Positions 1 through 6,522 of a DNA stretch of 7,560 nucleotides are shown one piece after another. Location: contig DOEX01000174.1 of assembly GCA_003532515.1 (NCBI GenBank), forward strand, positions 1 through 7,560, given 5' to 3'. Each line of letters opens with the position of its first letter. The stretch's first letter is position 1. The notes under the pieces were generated by a model. That model was given only the letters and a program-made list of their open reading frames with translations. It was not told the origin of the DNA and searched no databases. A program made the position numbers and the translations under genes. Origin of the DNA: Anaerolineaceae bacterium. Lineage in GTDB: Bacteria > Chloroflexota > Anaerolineae > Anaerolineales > Anaerolineaceae.

Positions 1-260
1 TTCTCCAGGCAGACCTGGACGAAGCAACGCTGGACGCTGCTGTCGAAAACATCGAAACCCTTATTAAGAATAATCAAGGTGAAATTGCCAAGACTGACCG
101 GTGGGGCAAGCGAAAACTGGCTTATCCCATTCGCAAAATGAACGAAGGCTATTACGTTCTGGTTAACTTTGACTATAAACCCGAAGAAGTTGCCGCACTC
201 AAGCGCACAATCGGCTTTAATGAACAAATCCTACGCTCTAGCGTAGTTCGCGTTGATTAA
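1..260 (+). CDS. rpsF: 30S ribosomal protein S6, 3' part (start lies before the window)
   Basis: S6 binds the central domain of 16S rRNA in the 30S platform as a partner of S18. The frame is open from base 3 to the TAA at 258-260 and gives 85 residues. S6 is usually about 95-100 residues, so only the first ten or so (the first beta strand) are missing. The diagnostic core is clear: DRWGKRKLAYPI followed by GYYVLVNFDY, the RNA- and S18-facing beta strands, and a C-terminal segment ending RSSVVRVD. The gene stops 12 bases before rpsR, consistent with co-transcription. Many bacteria place ssb between these two genes; it is absent here. No promoter is visible because the 5' end is outside the window. 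Confidence 0.95.
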   Translation, partial: LQADLDEATLDAAVENIETLIKNNQGEIAKTDRWGKRKLAYPIRKMNEGYYVLVNFDYKPEEVAALKRTIGFNEQILRSSVVRVD

Positions 261-263
261 TCT

Positions 264-269
264 GGAGGA
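264..269 (+). promoter_or_regulatory. Ribosome binding site of rpsR
   Basis: GGAGGA lies four to five bases before the ATG at 273, in the 12-base gap after the rpsF stop. It is the strongest Shine-Dalgarno match in the window and fixes the rpsR start. Confidence 0.85.
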
Positions 270-272
270 AGA

Positions 273-599
273 ATGACTGACTATAGATCCAATGACCGAG
301 GCGATCGCAATGATCGCAGTGACCGCGGTGGTGATCGCCGCGAAGGTGGAGGAAACCGCAACCGCCGTTTCGTCTCTCGCCCCAAATTCTGCCAGTTCTG
401 CAGCGACAAAAAACTGGCGATCGACTATAAAAATGTCGAATTGTTAGGCCGGTTTGTTAACGAAACTGGTAAAATCCGACCCCGCCGCCAGACTGGCACT
501 TGCGCCAGGCATCAGCGAGAAGTTGCTAAGGCCATCAAGAACGCCCGACATATCGCCTTGCTTCCTTTCGAAGGTGATTTCTGGGTAGAAAATAATTAG
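273..599 (+). CDS. rpsR: 30S ribosomal protein S18, zinc-binding type with Asp/Arg-rich N-terminal tail
   Basis: S18 forms a heterodimer with S6 on the 30S platform. The 108-residue product has the family core at about residues 38-98: CQFCSDKK, DYKNVELLGRF, GKIRPRRQTGTCARHQR and the AKAIKNARHIALLPF helix. Cys40, Cys43, Cys77 and His80 form a plausible CxxC...CxxH zinc site, the arrangement of the zinc-retaining ribosomal protein paralogues; zinc binding itself is inferred. S18 is usually 70-90 residues. The extra length is mainly the first 32 residues, a disordered-looking tail of Asp-Arg-x triplets, Gly and Asn, plus a short acidic end (GDFWVENN). The start is supported by the GGAGGA site at 264-269. 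The gene lies between rpsF and a foldase gene on the same strand. Confidence 0.97.
   Translation: MTDYRSNDRGDRNDRSDRGGDRREGGGNRNRRFVSRPKFCQFCSDKKLAIDYKNVELLGRFVNETGKIRPRRQTGTCARHQREVAKAIKNARHIALLPFEGDFWVENN
294..338 (+). repeat. 9-base tandem repeat coding Asp-Arg-x in the S18 tail
   Basis: Four consecutive 9-base units encode DRG, DRN, DRS and DRG (294-329), then a spacer Gly codon and a further GATCGC (333-338). Units such as GATCGCAAT and GATCGCAGT differ at one base, which suggests slippage or duplication inside the rpsR tail. One unit junction creates the palindrome GCGATCGC at 301-308. Confidence 0.7.
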
Positions 600-621
600 T
601 CACCAATGAGAAAGAATTGAT

Positions 622-1989
622 ATGGCTACCAAACCACAAACGCCTCAAAAGGTGACAAAAAAACATTTAGCAAGAAAACAACAAGAAGAAAAGCAGATCA
701 AAACTGCAGTTTCTGTGACTATCGTTATTTTGGCAGTGGTCGCAATCTTACTGGGTTATGTTTTGGTTGACCGCTATATCATTAAACCTAACGTTACAGT
801 TGCAAGGGTTGGCGATACTGAGATCAAGTCCGGCGAATTTAGAAGTAGTACTATCTACTCCCGTTTGAATATGCTGAACCAGGCAACTCAATATGTCAAC
901 TTCTTTGGTGAAACTGGTAAACAATATGCCCTATCCTTGCTGCTTCAATTGCAGGACCCAACCGTCGTTGGCGAGAATGTGTTAAACCAACTTATTGACG
1001 AAGTCATCATTCGTGAAGAAGCGGCAAAGCGGAATATTACGGTAAGTGATGAAGATGTTGAGCAAGAGTTGCGGGAACAATTCCGTTTCTACCCTGAAGG
1101 CACCTACACACCGACCATCACATCCACCCCAGTTTATACCCCAACCTGGTCAGCTGCTCAACTTGCGCTGATTAACCCAACCGATACACCAGAACCTTCC
1201 GCCACCCCTACGGAAACTCCTGAAGGCTGGGTGCCCACAGCTACCGAATTACCTGAAGGTTTCCCAACCGAAATTCCAGCCACAGCCACTGTCGAACCAA
1301 CCGCTGGACCGGAACCATCAGCGACACCGGTTCCCACAGATCCACCAACGCCAACACCTTTCACCGAGCGCTTGTATAACCAAGATGTCAAAGAGTACTT
1401 AGATTCTCTGTCAATTTATGGAATCACCAAAAACGATATTGAACAAATTCTCTACAACGGACTTCTGCGCGACAAACTGATGGAAGATTTGACGAAAGAC
1501 CTTGAACCAGTTGAAGAACAGGTTTGGGTGCGTCATATCCTGGTGGACAGTGAAGATCTTGCCAAAGAAGTCAAAGCAAAACTTGATAGCGGTGAAGATT
1601 GGTTGGATTTGGCAATTGAATATTCAACCGACGAATCGAACAAAAACAATGGTGGCGATTTGGGCTGGATCGGTCCGGACGATAGCTATGATGCTGACTT
1701 CCTTGCCGGCGCATTTGCGTTGAACGATGAAGGTCAAATAAGTGACCCTGTTCAAAGCCAATTTGGCTGGCACCTTATTCAACTCGTGACCAAGGCAACC
1801 AACCCCGTTACCAGTTCAAAGTTCACTCAGATCAAGCAAAACTTCTTCTCAAATTGGCTTGAAGAAATTCGCGCTTCCCGCGACGACATCAAGATCGAGG
1901 ATGTCTGGACAGAGTTTGCTCCAGATACCCCAGTTGTGCCTGAGGATCTCTACAACTACGTAATCAGCCCCAATACCGAGGGAAATTAA
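622..1989 (+). CDS. Membrane-anchored SurA/PrsA-like parvulin peptidyl-prolyl isomerase
   Basis: This is probably an extracytoplasmic foldase that catalyses cis-trans isomerisation of prolyl bonds. The 455-residue product has a basic cytoplasmic N-terminus (1-27), one hydrophobic segment at about 28-50 (VSVTIVILAVVAILLGYVLV), the first part of a SurA_N-like helical chaperone region (about 58-156), a Thr/Pro/Glu-rich insert (about 160-247), the remaining chaperone helices (248-300) and a PpiC rotamase domain (about 302-390). The rotamase motifs are VRHILV, GGDLGWIG, and ISDPVQSQFGWHLIQL. There is no lipobox cysteine and no cysteine at all, so the anchor should be an uncleaved transmembrane helix with the bulk outside. 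A weak AGAAAG precedes the ATG. It starts 22 bases after rpsR with no terminator between, so it may be co-transcribed with ribosomal genes. Domain assignment is secure; which proteins it folds cannot be seen. Confidence 0.92.
   Translation: MATKPQTPQKVTKKHLARKQQEEKQIKTAVSVTIVILAVVAILLGYVLVDRYIIKPNVTVARVGDTEIKSGEFRSSTIYSRLNMLNQATQYVNFFGETGKQYALSLLLQLQDPTVVGENVLNQLIDEVIIREEAAKRNITVSDEDVEQELREQFRFYPEGTYTPTITSTPVYTPTWSAAQLALINPTDTPEPSATPTETPEGWVPTATELPEGFPTEIPATATVEPTAGPEPSATPVPTDPPTPTPFTERLYNQDVKEYLDSLSIYGITKNDIEQILYNGLLRDKLMEDLTKDLEPVEEQVWVRHILVDSEDLAKEVKAKLDSGEDWLDLAIEYSTDESNKNNGGDLGWIGPDDSYDADFLAGAFALNDEGQISDPVQSQFGWHLIQLVTKATNPVTSSKFTQIKQNFFSNWLEEIRASRDDIKIEDVWTEFAPDTPVVPEDLYNYVISPNTEGN
1099..1362 (+). 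repeat. Low-complexity Thr/Pro/Glu/Ala coding region (linker in the foldase)
   Basis: Residues 160-247 of the foldase are dominated by Pro, Thr, Glu, Ala and Ser. The hexapeptide EPSATP occurs twice (residues 191-196 and 231-236) with different codons each time, so the peptide pattern is kept while the DNA has diverged. PEGW and PEGF form another loose pair. Such linkers are typical of surface proteins in Chloroflexota and some Gram-positives and are probably flexible and exposed. On the opposite strand the same DNA reads as a Gly/Val-rich frame with no meaning. Confidence 0.75.
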
Positions 1990-2011
1990 GCCTGAAACTT
2001 CATTTAGATTA

Positions 2012-2040
2012 AAAAATGCCGGCATTTTGCCGGCATTTTT
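2012..2040. terminator. Bidirectional intrinsic terminator between the converging units
   Basis: A perfect 12-bp stem (AAAAATGCCGGC at 2012-2023 with GCCGGCATTTTT at 2029-2040) closes a 5-base loop, ATTTT. The + strand transcript gets a U-run at the base of the stem followed by GUUUCUU. The - strand transcript gets six U from the A-run at 2011-2016. It lies 22 bases after the foldase stop and 98 bases after the smc stop, so it can serve both converging operons. Confidence 0.9.
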
Positions 2041-2049
2041 GTTTCTTAA

Positions 2050-2154
2050 TTATTCCTCGAATTTGCGAGCTTCCTGGCGAAGCACCCTGATGCCATAGGC
2101 TGTAGAAGGCAGACCGAGCACCTTAATTGAGCTAAGGTCTACCGAACAAAGCTT
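2050..2154 (-). other. Open frame running past the smc stop (possible tiny gene or former C-terminal extension)
   Basis: On the smc strand, in a different frame from smc, codons stay open from 2154 down to a TAA at 2050-2052. This is 34 codons, including VDLSSIKVLGLPST, AYGIRVLRQEARKF and EE. The composition looks protein-like, with a charged helical end. The stop is 9 bases before the terminator stem, where a real gene end would be expected. There is no ATG; the only usual alternative start is GTG at 2121, with no clear ribosome binding site. It could be a remnant, a frameshifted tail of smc, or chance. I recognise no family. Confidence 0.25.
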
Positions 2155-5100
2155 TCATCCACCTCATCCAGCCTCAGGCTGATCACCTGGCTGGCAGAAT
2201 CCTTACCCATTGTCACACCATAAATCACATCAGCAGCTGAAACCGTATTACGGTTGTGAGTGATGAGAATGAACTGGGTTTCGGTTGAAAGATCTTTGAG
2301 CAGTTCAATAAAGCGACCCACGTTAGATTCATCCAGCATGGCATCCACTTCATCCAGCACACAAAATGGTGTCGGCGAGACTTTGAGCAAAGCGAAAACC
2401 AAAGCAACCGCCGTCAGGCTGCGTTCGCCGCCAGAAAGAAGGACCAAGCCTTGTTCTCTCTTGCCTGGAAGCCTTGCTTCAATTTCAATACCGCCATCAA
2501 TCGGAGAGTCCTCATCCCCTAAAAGGAGCTTGGCTGAACCACCATTGAACAAGCGCGAGAACATGAGAGTGAATTCTGTGCTGACAGCATTAAAGGTTTT
2601 CAAAAACTCCGACCGCATGACCTTGTCGAGTTCTTTGATCATCTGTTCAATGTCTGCCAAAGCAGTGGTTAGATCAGCAACCTGTGTAGTCAGGCTGTCA
2701 TGACGTTCTTTAACCTCCCGATATTCCTGGTCGGCTTCCATGTTGACCGTCCCAATCCTGCGGATCTGGACTTTGAGTTGTTTGATCGTTTCGGCAAGAG
2801 CTTCAGGGACCTCAGCAACCTCTGGCAGTGTATCGATGACCAGGTCGGGAAATGGCAGCGGTGCAGATTGGGTGTACTCTTTTCGATATTCCATCTCAAT
2901 CAAGCTAAAATCGTCATCAATTCGAGTTTTCAGGTTCTCGAGTCGTTCTTGTTGATGGGCTAATTCCAATTGGTAGTGAATAACTTGGCGGTCTTTTTCT
3001 GTCAGCATATGTTGATTGCTGGATTCCATCTCAGAATATTGGCGGCTCTGCTTTTCAAGTTCTCTTAAAATTCCAAGTTCAGGATCGAGAAAATTGTTTT
3101 GCAGCGAGGTTATCTGAGTTTGATCGCGAGCTATGCTTTCCATCAGAATTTCTACCTGTTTTTCAATATCCGATAAGATCAATTCTTGCTCTTTTATACG
3201 AGAATGGAAATTGCTCTTGCGAACTTTGTCCGCCTCTAGTCGTCGATTTTCAGCTTCTCGTGTTTCCTGTAAGTGGTTTAGCGATTGCGTCAGCATTTGT
3301 TTCTCAGTTTCAAGATACCGAAACTGGTTTTCGATGTCCTGAGGTTGAAACTGTGCCCGTTTTTGGCGCAGTTCCTTTTGCTGGGCCTGAAGCTTGTCAA
3401 TTTTTTCTTGATTCAACTTTTCCAGGGAGATGAGTTTTTCAAGGTTCTGCTTGATTCCATCCTGCGAAGTTTGGTTTTCATTTTGTTGACGTTCAATCCA
3501 GCCAGCTCTGCTCCGGTTTTTTTCGAGGGAGATGCTGGATGTCTGTAATTCTCTTGCCAGTTTGTCGCGTGCGTTCTGTTTCTGGTCGCGTTGACCTCGG
3601 TTTGAGCTGATTTTTTCTTCGGTGGCTCTGAGTTTTATAGTCAATTGGTCGATAACTTTTGCTATCTCGTTGGCAGAAGAGACGACCTGATCAAGTTCTT
3701 GGCTCAGCTCTTTAACCAGGCGAGTGTAACTGACTTTGCTACTCCGGTTCGCCTTTCCGATAATTGCGATTCCATTTTTGAGTAAGACTTCACCAGAAAG
3801 AGTGACAAAATTTAAATCGGAATGTTTTTCTTGACCAGTAAAGGCGGCTTTAATAGTATCAGTAATGACAAAATCACCTAAGAGCAAGTCGACCACAGGT
3901 CGAAGTGCTTGCTCAGTGCTCACAATTTGGCTGGCTACGATCAAGTCCTCCGACAGATTCTTAAGAACAGGTTTTGTAGACCTAAAGTCCTGGCTCAAAA
4001 CGGCTACCCGATCTTCAAGTTTGCTCGAGAACTCTTCTACCAGGTTTGAACCCAGATTCTCATTTTTAATGATCAAAACATCAACAGCTTCACCCAAAGC
4101 TGCGCTAATGGCAGTCTCATATTCTTCAGGCACTTCGATGTGAGTAGCCAGATCGGTCAACTCACTCCGAAGTTTCTTCTCGCGGCTTGATTTCAGCAAA
4201 CTCTTGGCACCATCAGAGAAGCCAGCCAGGCTTTCACGGCTTTGCCTGACCAATTCCAACCGGTTTTTCACTCGATTTTTTTCCAGGTCGAGTTTATGGC
4301 TGCTTTGTTGATAAGCTTCCAGTTCTTTTGAAATATTTACCCGTTCCTCAAGAACGTGGTCAGCTTCATTTTTCAACGCCTGTAATTCCGCCTCTGCGTC
4401 CTTGATCTTAAGGTTCAACTCGTTAATCACCGAATCTAACTGAGTCTTCTCCTTATCCAGTTCATTCAAATTAGTCTGGATGCCAGCCTGGCTCGATTGG
4501 AGCGTCTGCAATCGTTCACCCATTTCTTGTTTTCGCGAACGTATAACGATGGCTTCCTTTTCAACCTCGATTTGCGCTTCCCGCAAGCCGGTTTCCTCTT
4601 GCTGCAGGCTTGCTTCCTGTTCCAGGATTTTCTTCCGGGAGACGCTCAAAATTCCAAATTGTTTCTGTACAGTCTCCAATTCTTCGCGGACTTTGTCCTC
4701 ATCAATTTGTCGGGTCTTAGTGTTATCTTCAGCTGCACGGATTACCTCTTCAAGGCTGGCAAGGTCATTCACAACCTGCAGCCTGGCTTTTTCTGCCGCC
4801 CTTTTTCTTTCGTCCAAAATAGCAAGGTTCTGGTTGTCACGTTGCAGTTGATCGCGCAGGTCACGCAAATCGTTCATCAGGTTATTGACTTTATTTCGCT
4901 GAGTTTCAATCTCAGTCCGTAAAGTGTTCACTTCAGCTTGTTCTTTTTCAAAGCTCTTCCGGGAAGATAGTCGTTCAAGGTCAGCCGAATTTAATTGTTG
5001 CTGAGTCTGATTTACTTCTTTCAAAGCTTTGAACCAGTGATAACCATACCATTCACGCAGACTTTGCTTAAGTGATTCCTGCACGGTTTTATACTCACCT

Positions 5101-5744
5101 ACTTTCGCTGCCTGTTTTTCAAGGCTGCGCACCCGTGGTTTAATTTCTGTGATGATGTCAAGAGCCCTTTCGAGGTTGCGTTCTGTGGTCTCCAGTCGTC
5201 GTAGAGCTTCTTCTTTTCGGCTTTGATATAAACCGATACCTGCAGCTTCCTCAAACAACTTGCTGCGTTCATCGGGTCGAATGGAAAGAGCAGAATCGAC
5301 CAAACCTTGTCCAATAATTGTGTAGGTGCGATCACTCAACCCAGTTTTTCCGAGTAATTCATTGAAATCCTTCAAGCGAACTCGTTGGTTGTTGATCAGA
5401 TATTCATTTTTGCCATCACGGTAAGCCCGGCGCGTTAGTACAACTTCTGAATAATCAATGGGCAACCATTTGTCTACATTGTCGAACTTGATCGAGACCG
5501 CTGCCATGCCAGCCCGCGCGCGATTGTCAGAACCGGAATAGATCATATCTTCGGTTTTCTTGGCTCTTAACAAAGAGTAAGACTGTTCACCCAACACCCA
5601 TCTGATGGAGTCAGCAACATTGGATTTTCCTGAACCATTAGGTCCGACGATCGCCGTGATCCTGGACGGGAAAACCAGGTTAGTTTCCCTGGCAAAAGTT
5701 TTATAACCCTGTAGATCTAATCCTGAAAAATTTGACTTGTTCAT
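2139..5744 (-). CDS. smc: Chromosome segregation/condensation ATPase SMC
   Basis: SMC is the long-arm ATPase that, with ScpA and ScpB, forms the bacterial condensin that loops and organises DNA. The 1201-residue product is of normal family length (about 1150-1200). It has an N-terminal head with LQGYKTFA, Walker A GPNGSGKS (34-41) and the GQG Q-loop (145-147), a coiled-coil arm (about 175-505), a hinge (about 505-670), a returning coiled coil (about 675-1020), then the RIGTVNMEADQEYREVKER segment and a C-terminal head with signature LSGGERSLTA (from 1103), Walker B FCVLDEVDAMLDE (Asp1131, Glu1132) and the H-loop His1163. All ATPase motifs are intact. The hinge lacks the usual paired glycines, reading KNGIAIIGK at 656-664. 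The ATG overlaps the rnc stop as ATGA with no Shine-Dalgarno site, so translation probably depends on coupling. Neither scpA nor scpB is in the window, nor ftsY, which follows smc in Bacillus. Confidence 0.97.
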   Translation of the reverse strand: MNKSNFSGLDLQGYKTFARETNLVFPSRITAIVGPNGSGKSNVADSIRWVLGEQSYSLLRAKKTEDMIYSGSDNRARAGMAAVSIKFDNVDKWLPIDYSEVVLTRRAYRDGKNEYLINNQRVRLKDFNELLGKTGLSDRTYTIIGQGLVDSALSIRPDERSKLFEEAAGIGLYQSRKEEALRRLETTERNLERALDIITEIKPRVRSLEKQAAKVGEYKTVQESLKQSLREWYGYHWFKALKEVNQTQQQLNSADLERLSSRKSFEKEQAEVNTLRTEIETQRNKVNNLMNDLRDLRDQLQRDNQNLAILDERKRAAEKARLQVVNDLASLEEVIRAAEDNTKTRQIDEDKVREELETVQKQFGILSVSRKKILEQEASLQQEETGLREAQIEVEKEAIVIRSRKQEMGERLQTLQSSQAGIQTNLNELDKEKTQLDSVINELNLKIKDAEAELQALKNEADHVLEERVNISKELEAYQQSSHKLDLEKNRVKNRLELVRQSRESLAGFSDGAKSLLKSSREKKLRSELTDLATHIEVPEEYETAISAALGEAVDVLIIKNENLGSNLVEEFSSKLEDRVAVLSQDFRSTKPVLKNLSEDLIVASQIVSTEQALRPVVDLLLGDFVITDTIKAAFTGQEKHSDLNFVTLSGEVLLKNGIAIIGKANRSSKVSYTRLVKELSQELDQVVSSANEIAKVIDQLTIKLRATEEKISSNRGQRDQKQNARDKLARELQTSSISLEKNRSRAGWIERQQNENQTSQDGIKQNLEKLISLEKLNQEKIDKLQAQQKELRQKRAQFQPQDIENQFRYLETEKQMLTQSLNHLQETREAENRRLEADKVRKSNFHSRIKEQELILSDIEKQVEILMESIARDQTQITSLQNNFLDPELGILRELEKQSRQYSEMESSNQHMLTEKDRQVIHYQLELAHQQERLENLKTRIDDDFSLIEMEYRKEYTQSAPLPFPDLVIDTLPEVAEVPEALAETIKQLKVQIRRIGTVNMEADQEYREVKERHDSLTTQVADLTTALADIEQMIKELDKVMRSEFLKTFNAVSTEFTLMFSRLFNGGSAKLLLGDEDSPIDGGIEIEARLPGKREQGLVLLSGGERSLTAVALVFALLKVSPTPFCVLDEVDAMLDESNVGRFIELLKDLSTETQFILITHNRNTVSAADVIYGVTMGKDSASQVISLRLDEVDESFVR

Positions 5745-6445
5745 ATAGAGGTGATATCCAATTTTTTGATACTATTCGATGCAGCATTTTTTTCTGCAAG
5801 TTGTTTTGATGATCCTCTGCCCTGAGCGATTTCCTTATTATTGATCATCGCAACAACAACAAACCGCTTATCATGATCTGGTCCATATTCATCCACCAGA
5901 ACATAACCGGGAGCAGGATAACCCTGGGCTTGAGCCCATTCCTGCAATCGGCTTTTAACATCCTCTTCTGAGTGAGATCGCAAAATTTCTTCTGACTCCG
6001 ATTCAAGCAGGGGGATTATGAAGTCCTTAACAGTCTGCAAACCGCATTCCAGGTGAATTACTGCAATGAGGGCTTCAAAGGCATCACATAAAATCGCGTC
6101 CCGGTTCCGCCCGCCGGCATTCGCTTCACCCCGTCCTAGCAATAAGGATGGACCGAGCTCTATCCGTCTTGCAAATGAGGAGAGTTGCTGTGTGTGCACA
6201 AGCGCAGCACGCACTTTGGTCAAAAAGCCTTCATCCTTCTCTGGAAATTTATTGTAAAGCCATTCCGCCACGATGAAACTAAGAATTGAATCGCCTAAAA
6301 ACTCCAGGCGTTCGTTATCTTCGAGCACTTCTCTGTTTTCATTCAAATAGGAACGATGGGTCAGAGCCCGGGTTAGCATAAATATATTATCGAAATTTTC
6401 GGGTAAATGCTCCCGCAATTTCGCCAAAGCGTTTGGTTCAATCAT
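5741..6445 (-). CDS. rnc: Ribonuclease III
   Basis: RNase III cuts double-stranded RNA as a homodimer and matures rRNA precursors. From the ATG at 6445 the product is 234 residues, the normal size. The nuclease domain (about 1-155) carries the signature NERLEFLGDSIL with acidic residues Glu45, Glu48 and Asp52, then Glu72 in EKDEGFL, and Asp121 and Glu124 in LCDAFEAL. These match the known metal- and RNA-cutting positions. A double-stranded RNA binding domain follows (about 161-230: DVKSRLQEWAQ, GYVLVDEYGPDHDKRF, GSSKQLAEKNAA). The frame is open upstream to TTG at 6502 and ATG at 6481, which would add 19 or 12 residues, but only the 6445 ATG has a good ribosome binding site. The gene follows a threonine synthase-like gene after 77 bases and overlaps smc by four bases. 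The rnc-smc pair is also found in Bacillus. Confidence 0.96.
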   Translation of the reverse strand: MIEPNALAKLREHLPENFDNIFMLTRALTHRSYLNENREVLEDNERLEFLGDSILSFIVAEWLYNKFPEKDEGFLTKVRAALVHTQQLSSFARRIELGPSLLLGRGEANAGGRNRDAILCDAFEALIAVIHLECGLQTVKDFIIPLLESESEEILRSHSEEDVKSRLQEWAQAQGYPAPGYVLVDEYGPDHDKRFVVVAMINNKEIAQGRGSSKQLAEKNAASNSIKKLDITSI

Positions 6446-6450
6446 TGATA

Positions 6451-6456
6451 CTCCCT
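6451..6456 (-). promoter_or_regulatory. Ribosome binding site that decides the rnc start
   Basis: On the - strand AGGGAG is followed by five bases (TATCA) and the ATG at 6445. Neither the TTG at 6502 nor the ATG at 6481 has a comparable site, so the shorter 234-residue product is preferred. Confidence 0.75.
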
Positions 6457-6522
6457 GTTGAACCGCCGATTCGTTTAGCATCGTCTTAGCGATCGATATC
6501 AAACGGATCTGCAGTTACTCTT

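Noticed and set aside
301..308. GCGATCGC palindrome resembling the cyanobacterial HIP1 repeat
   Set aside because: It occurs once, inside the Asp-Arg coding repeat, and the rest of the window has no enrichment, so it is explained by the codons GAT CGC.
606..620. ATG before the foldase start (a four-residue frame)
   Set aside because: It stops after four codons and has no binding site, so the ATG at 622 is the real start.
1158..1391. 77-codon Gly/Val-rich frame on the - strand
   Set aside because: It is the antisense image of the Thr/Pro-rich linker; the low-complexity composition follows directly from that coding region.
2260..2703. 147-codon + strand frame opposite the smc C-terminal head
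   Set aside because: It is antisense to the conserved signature, Walker B and H-loop motifs, Ser/Leu/Arg-rich, and has no ribosome binding site.
4480..4922. Two overlapping + strand frames of 123 and 141 codons inside smc
   Set aside because: Both are antisense to the coiled-coil arm, have no plausible domains, and lie in a gene whose frame is intact and conserved.
6446..6502. N-terminal extension of RNase III from the TTG at 6502 or the ATG at 6481
   Set aside because: Neither start has a good ribosome binding site, while AGGGAG sits at ideal spacing before the ATG at 6445, and the shorter protein matches family size.
6446..6522. Possible promoter between the threonine synthase-like gene and rnc
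   Set aside because: A TTGATA-like -35 is present, but no convincing -10 element lies at 16-18 bases, so I do not call it.
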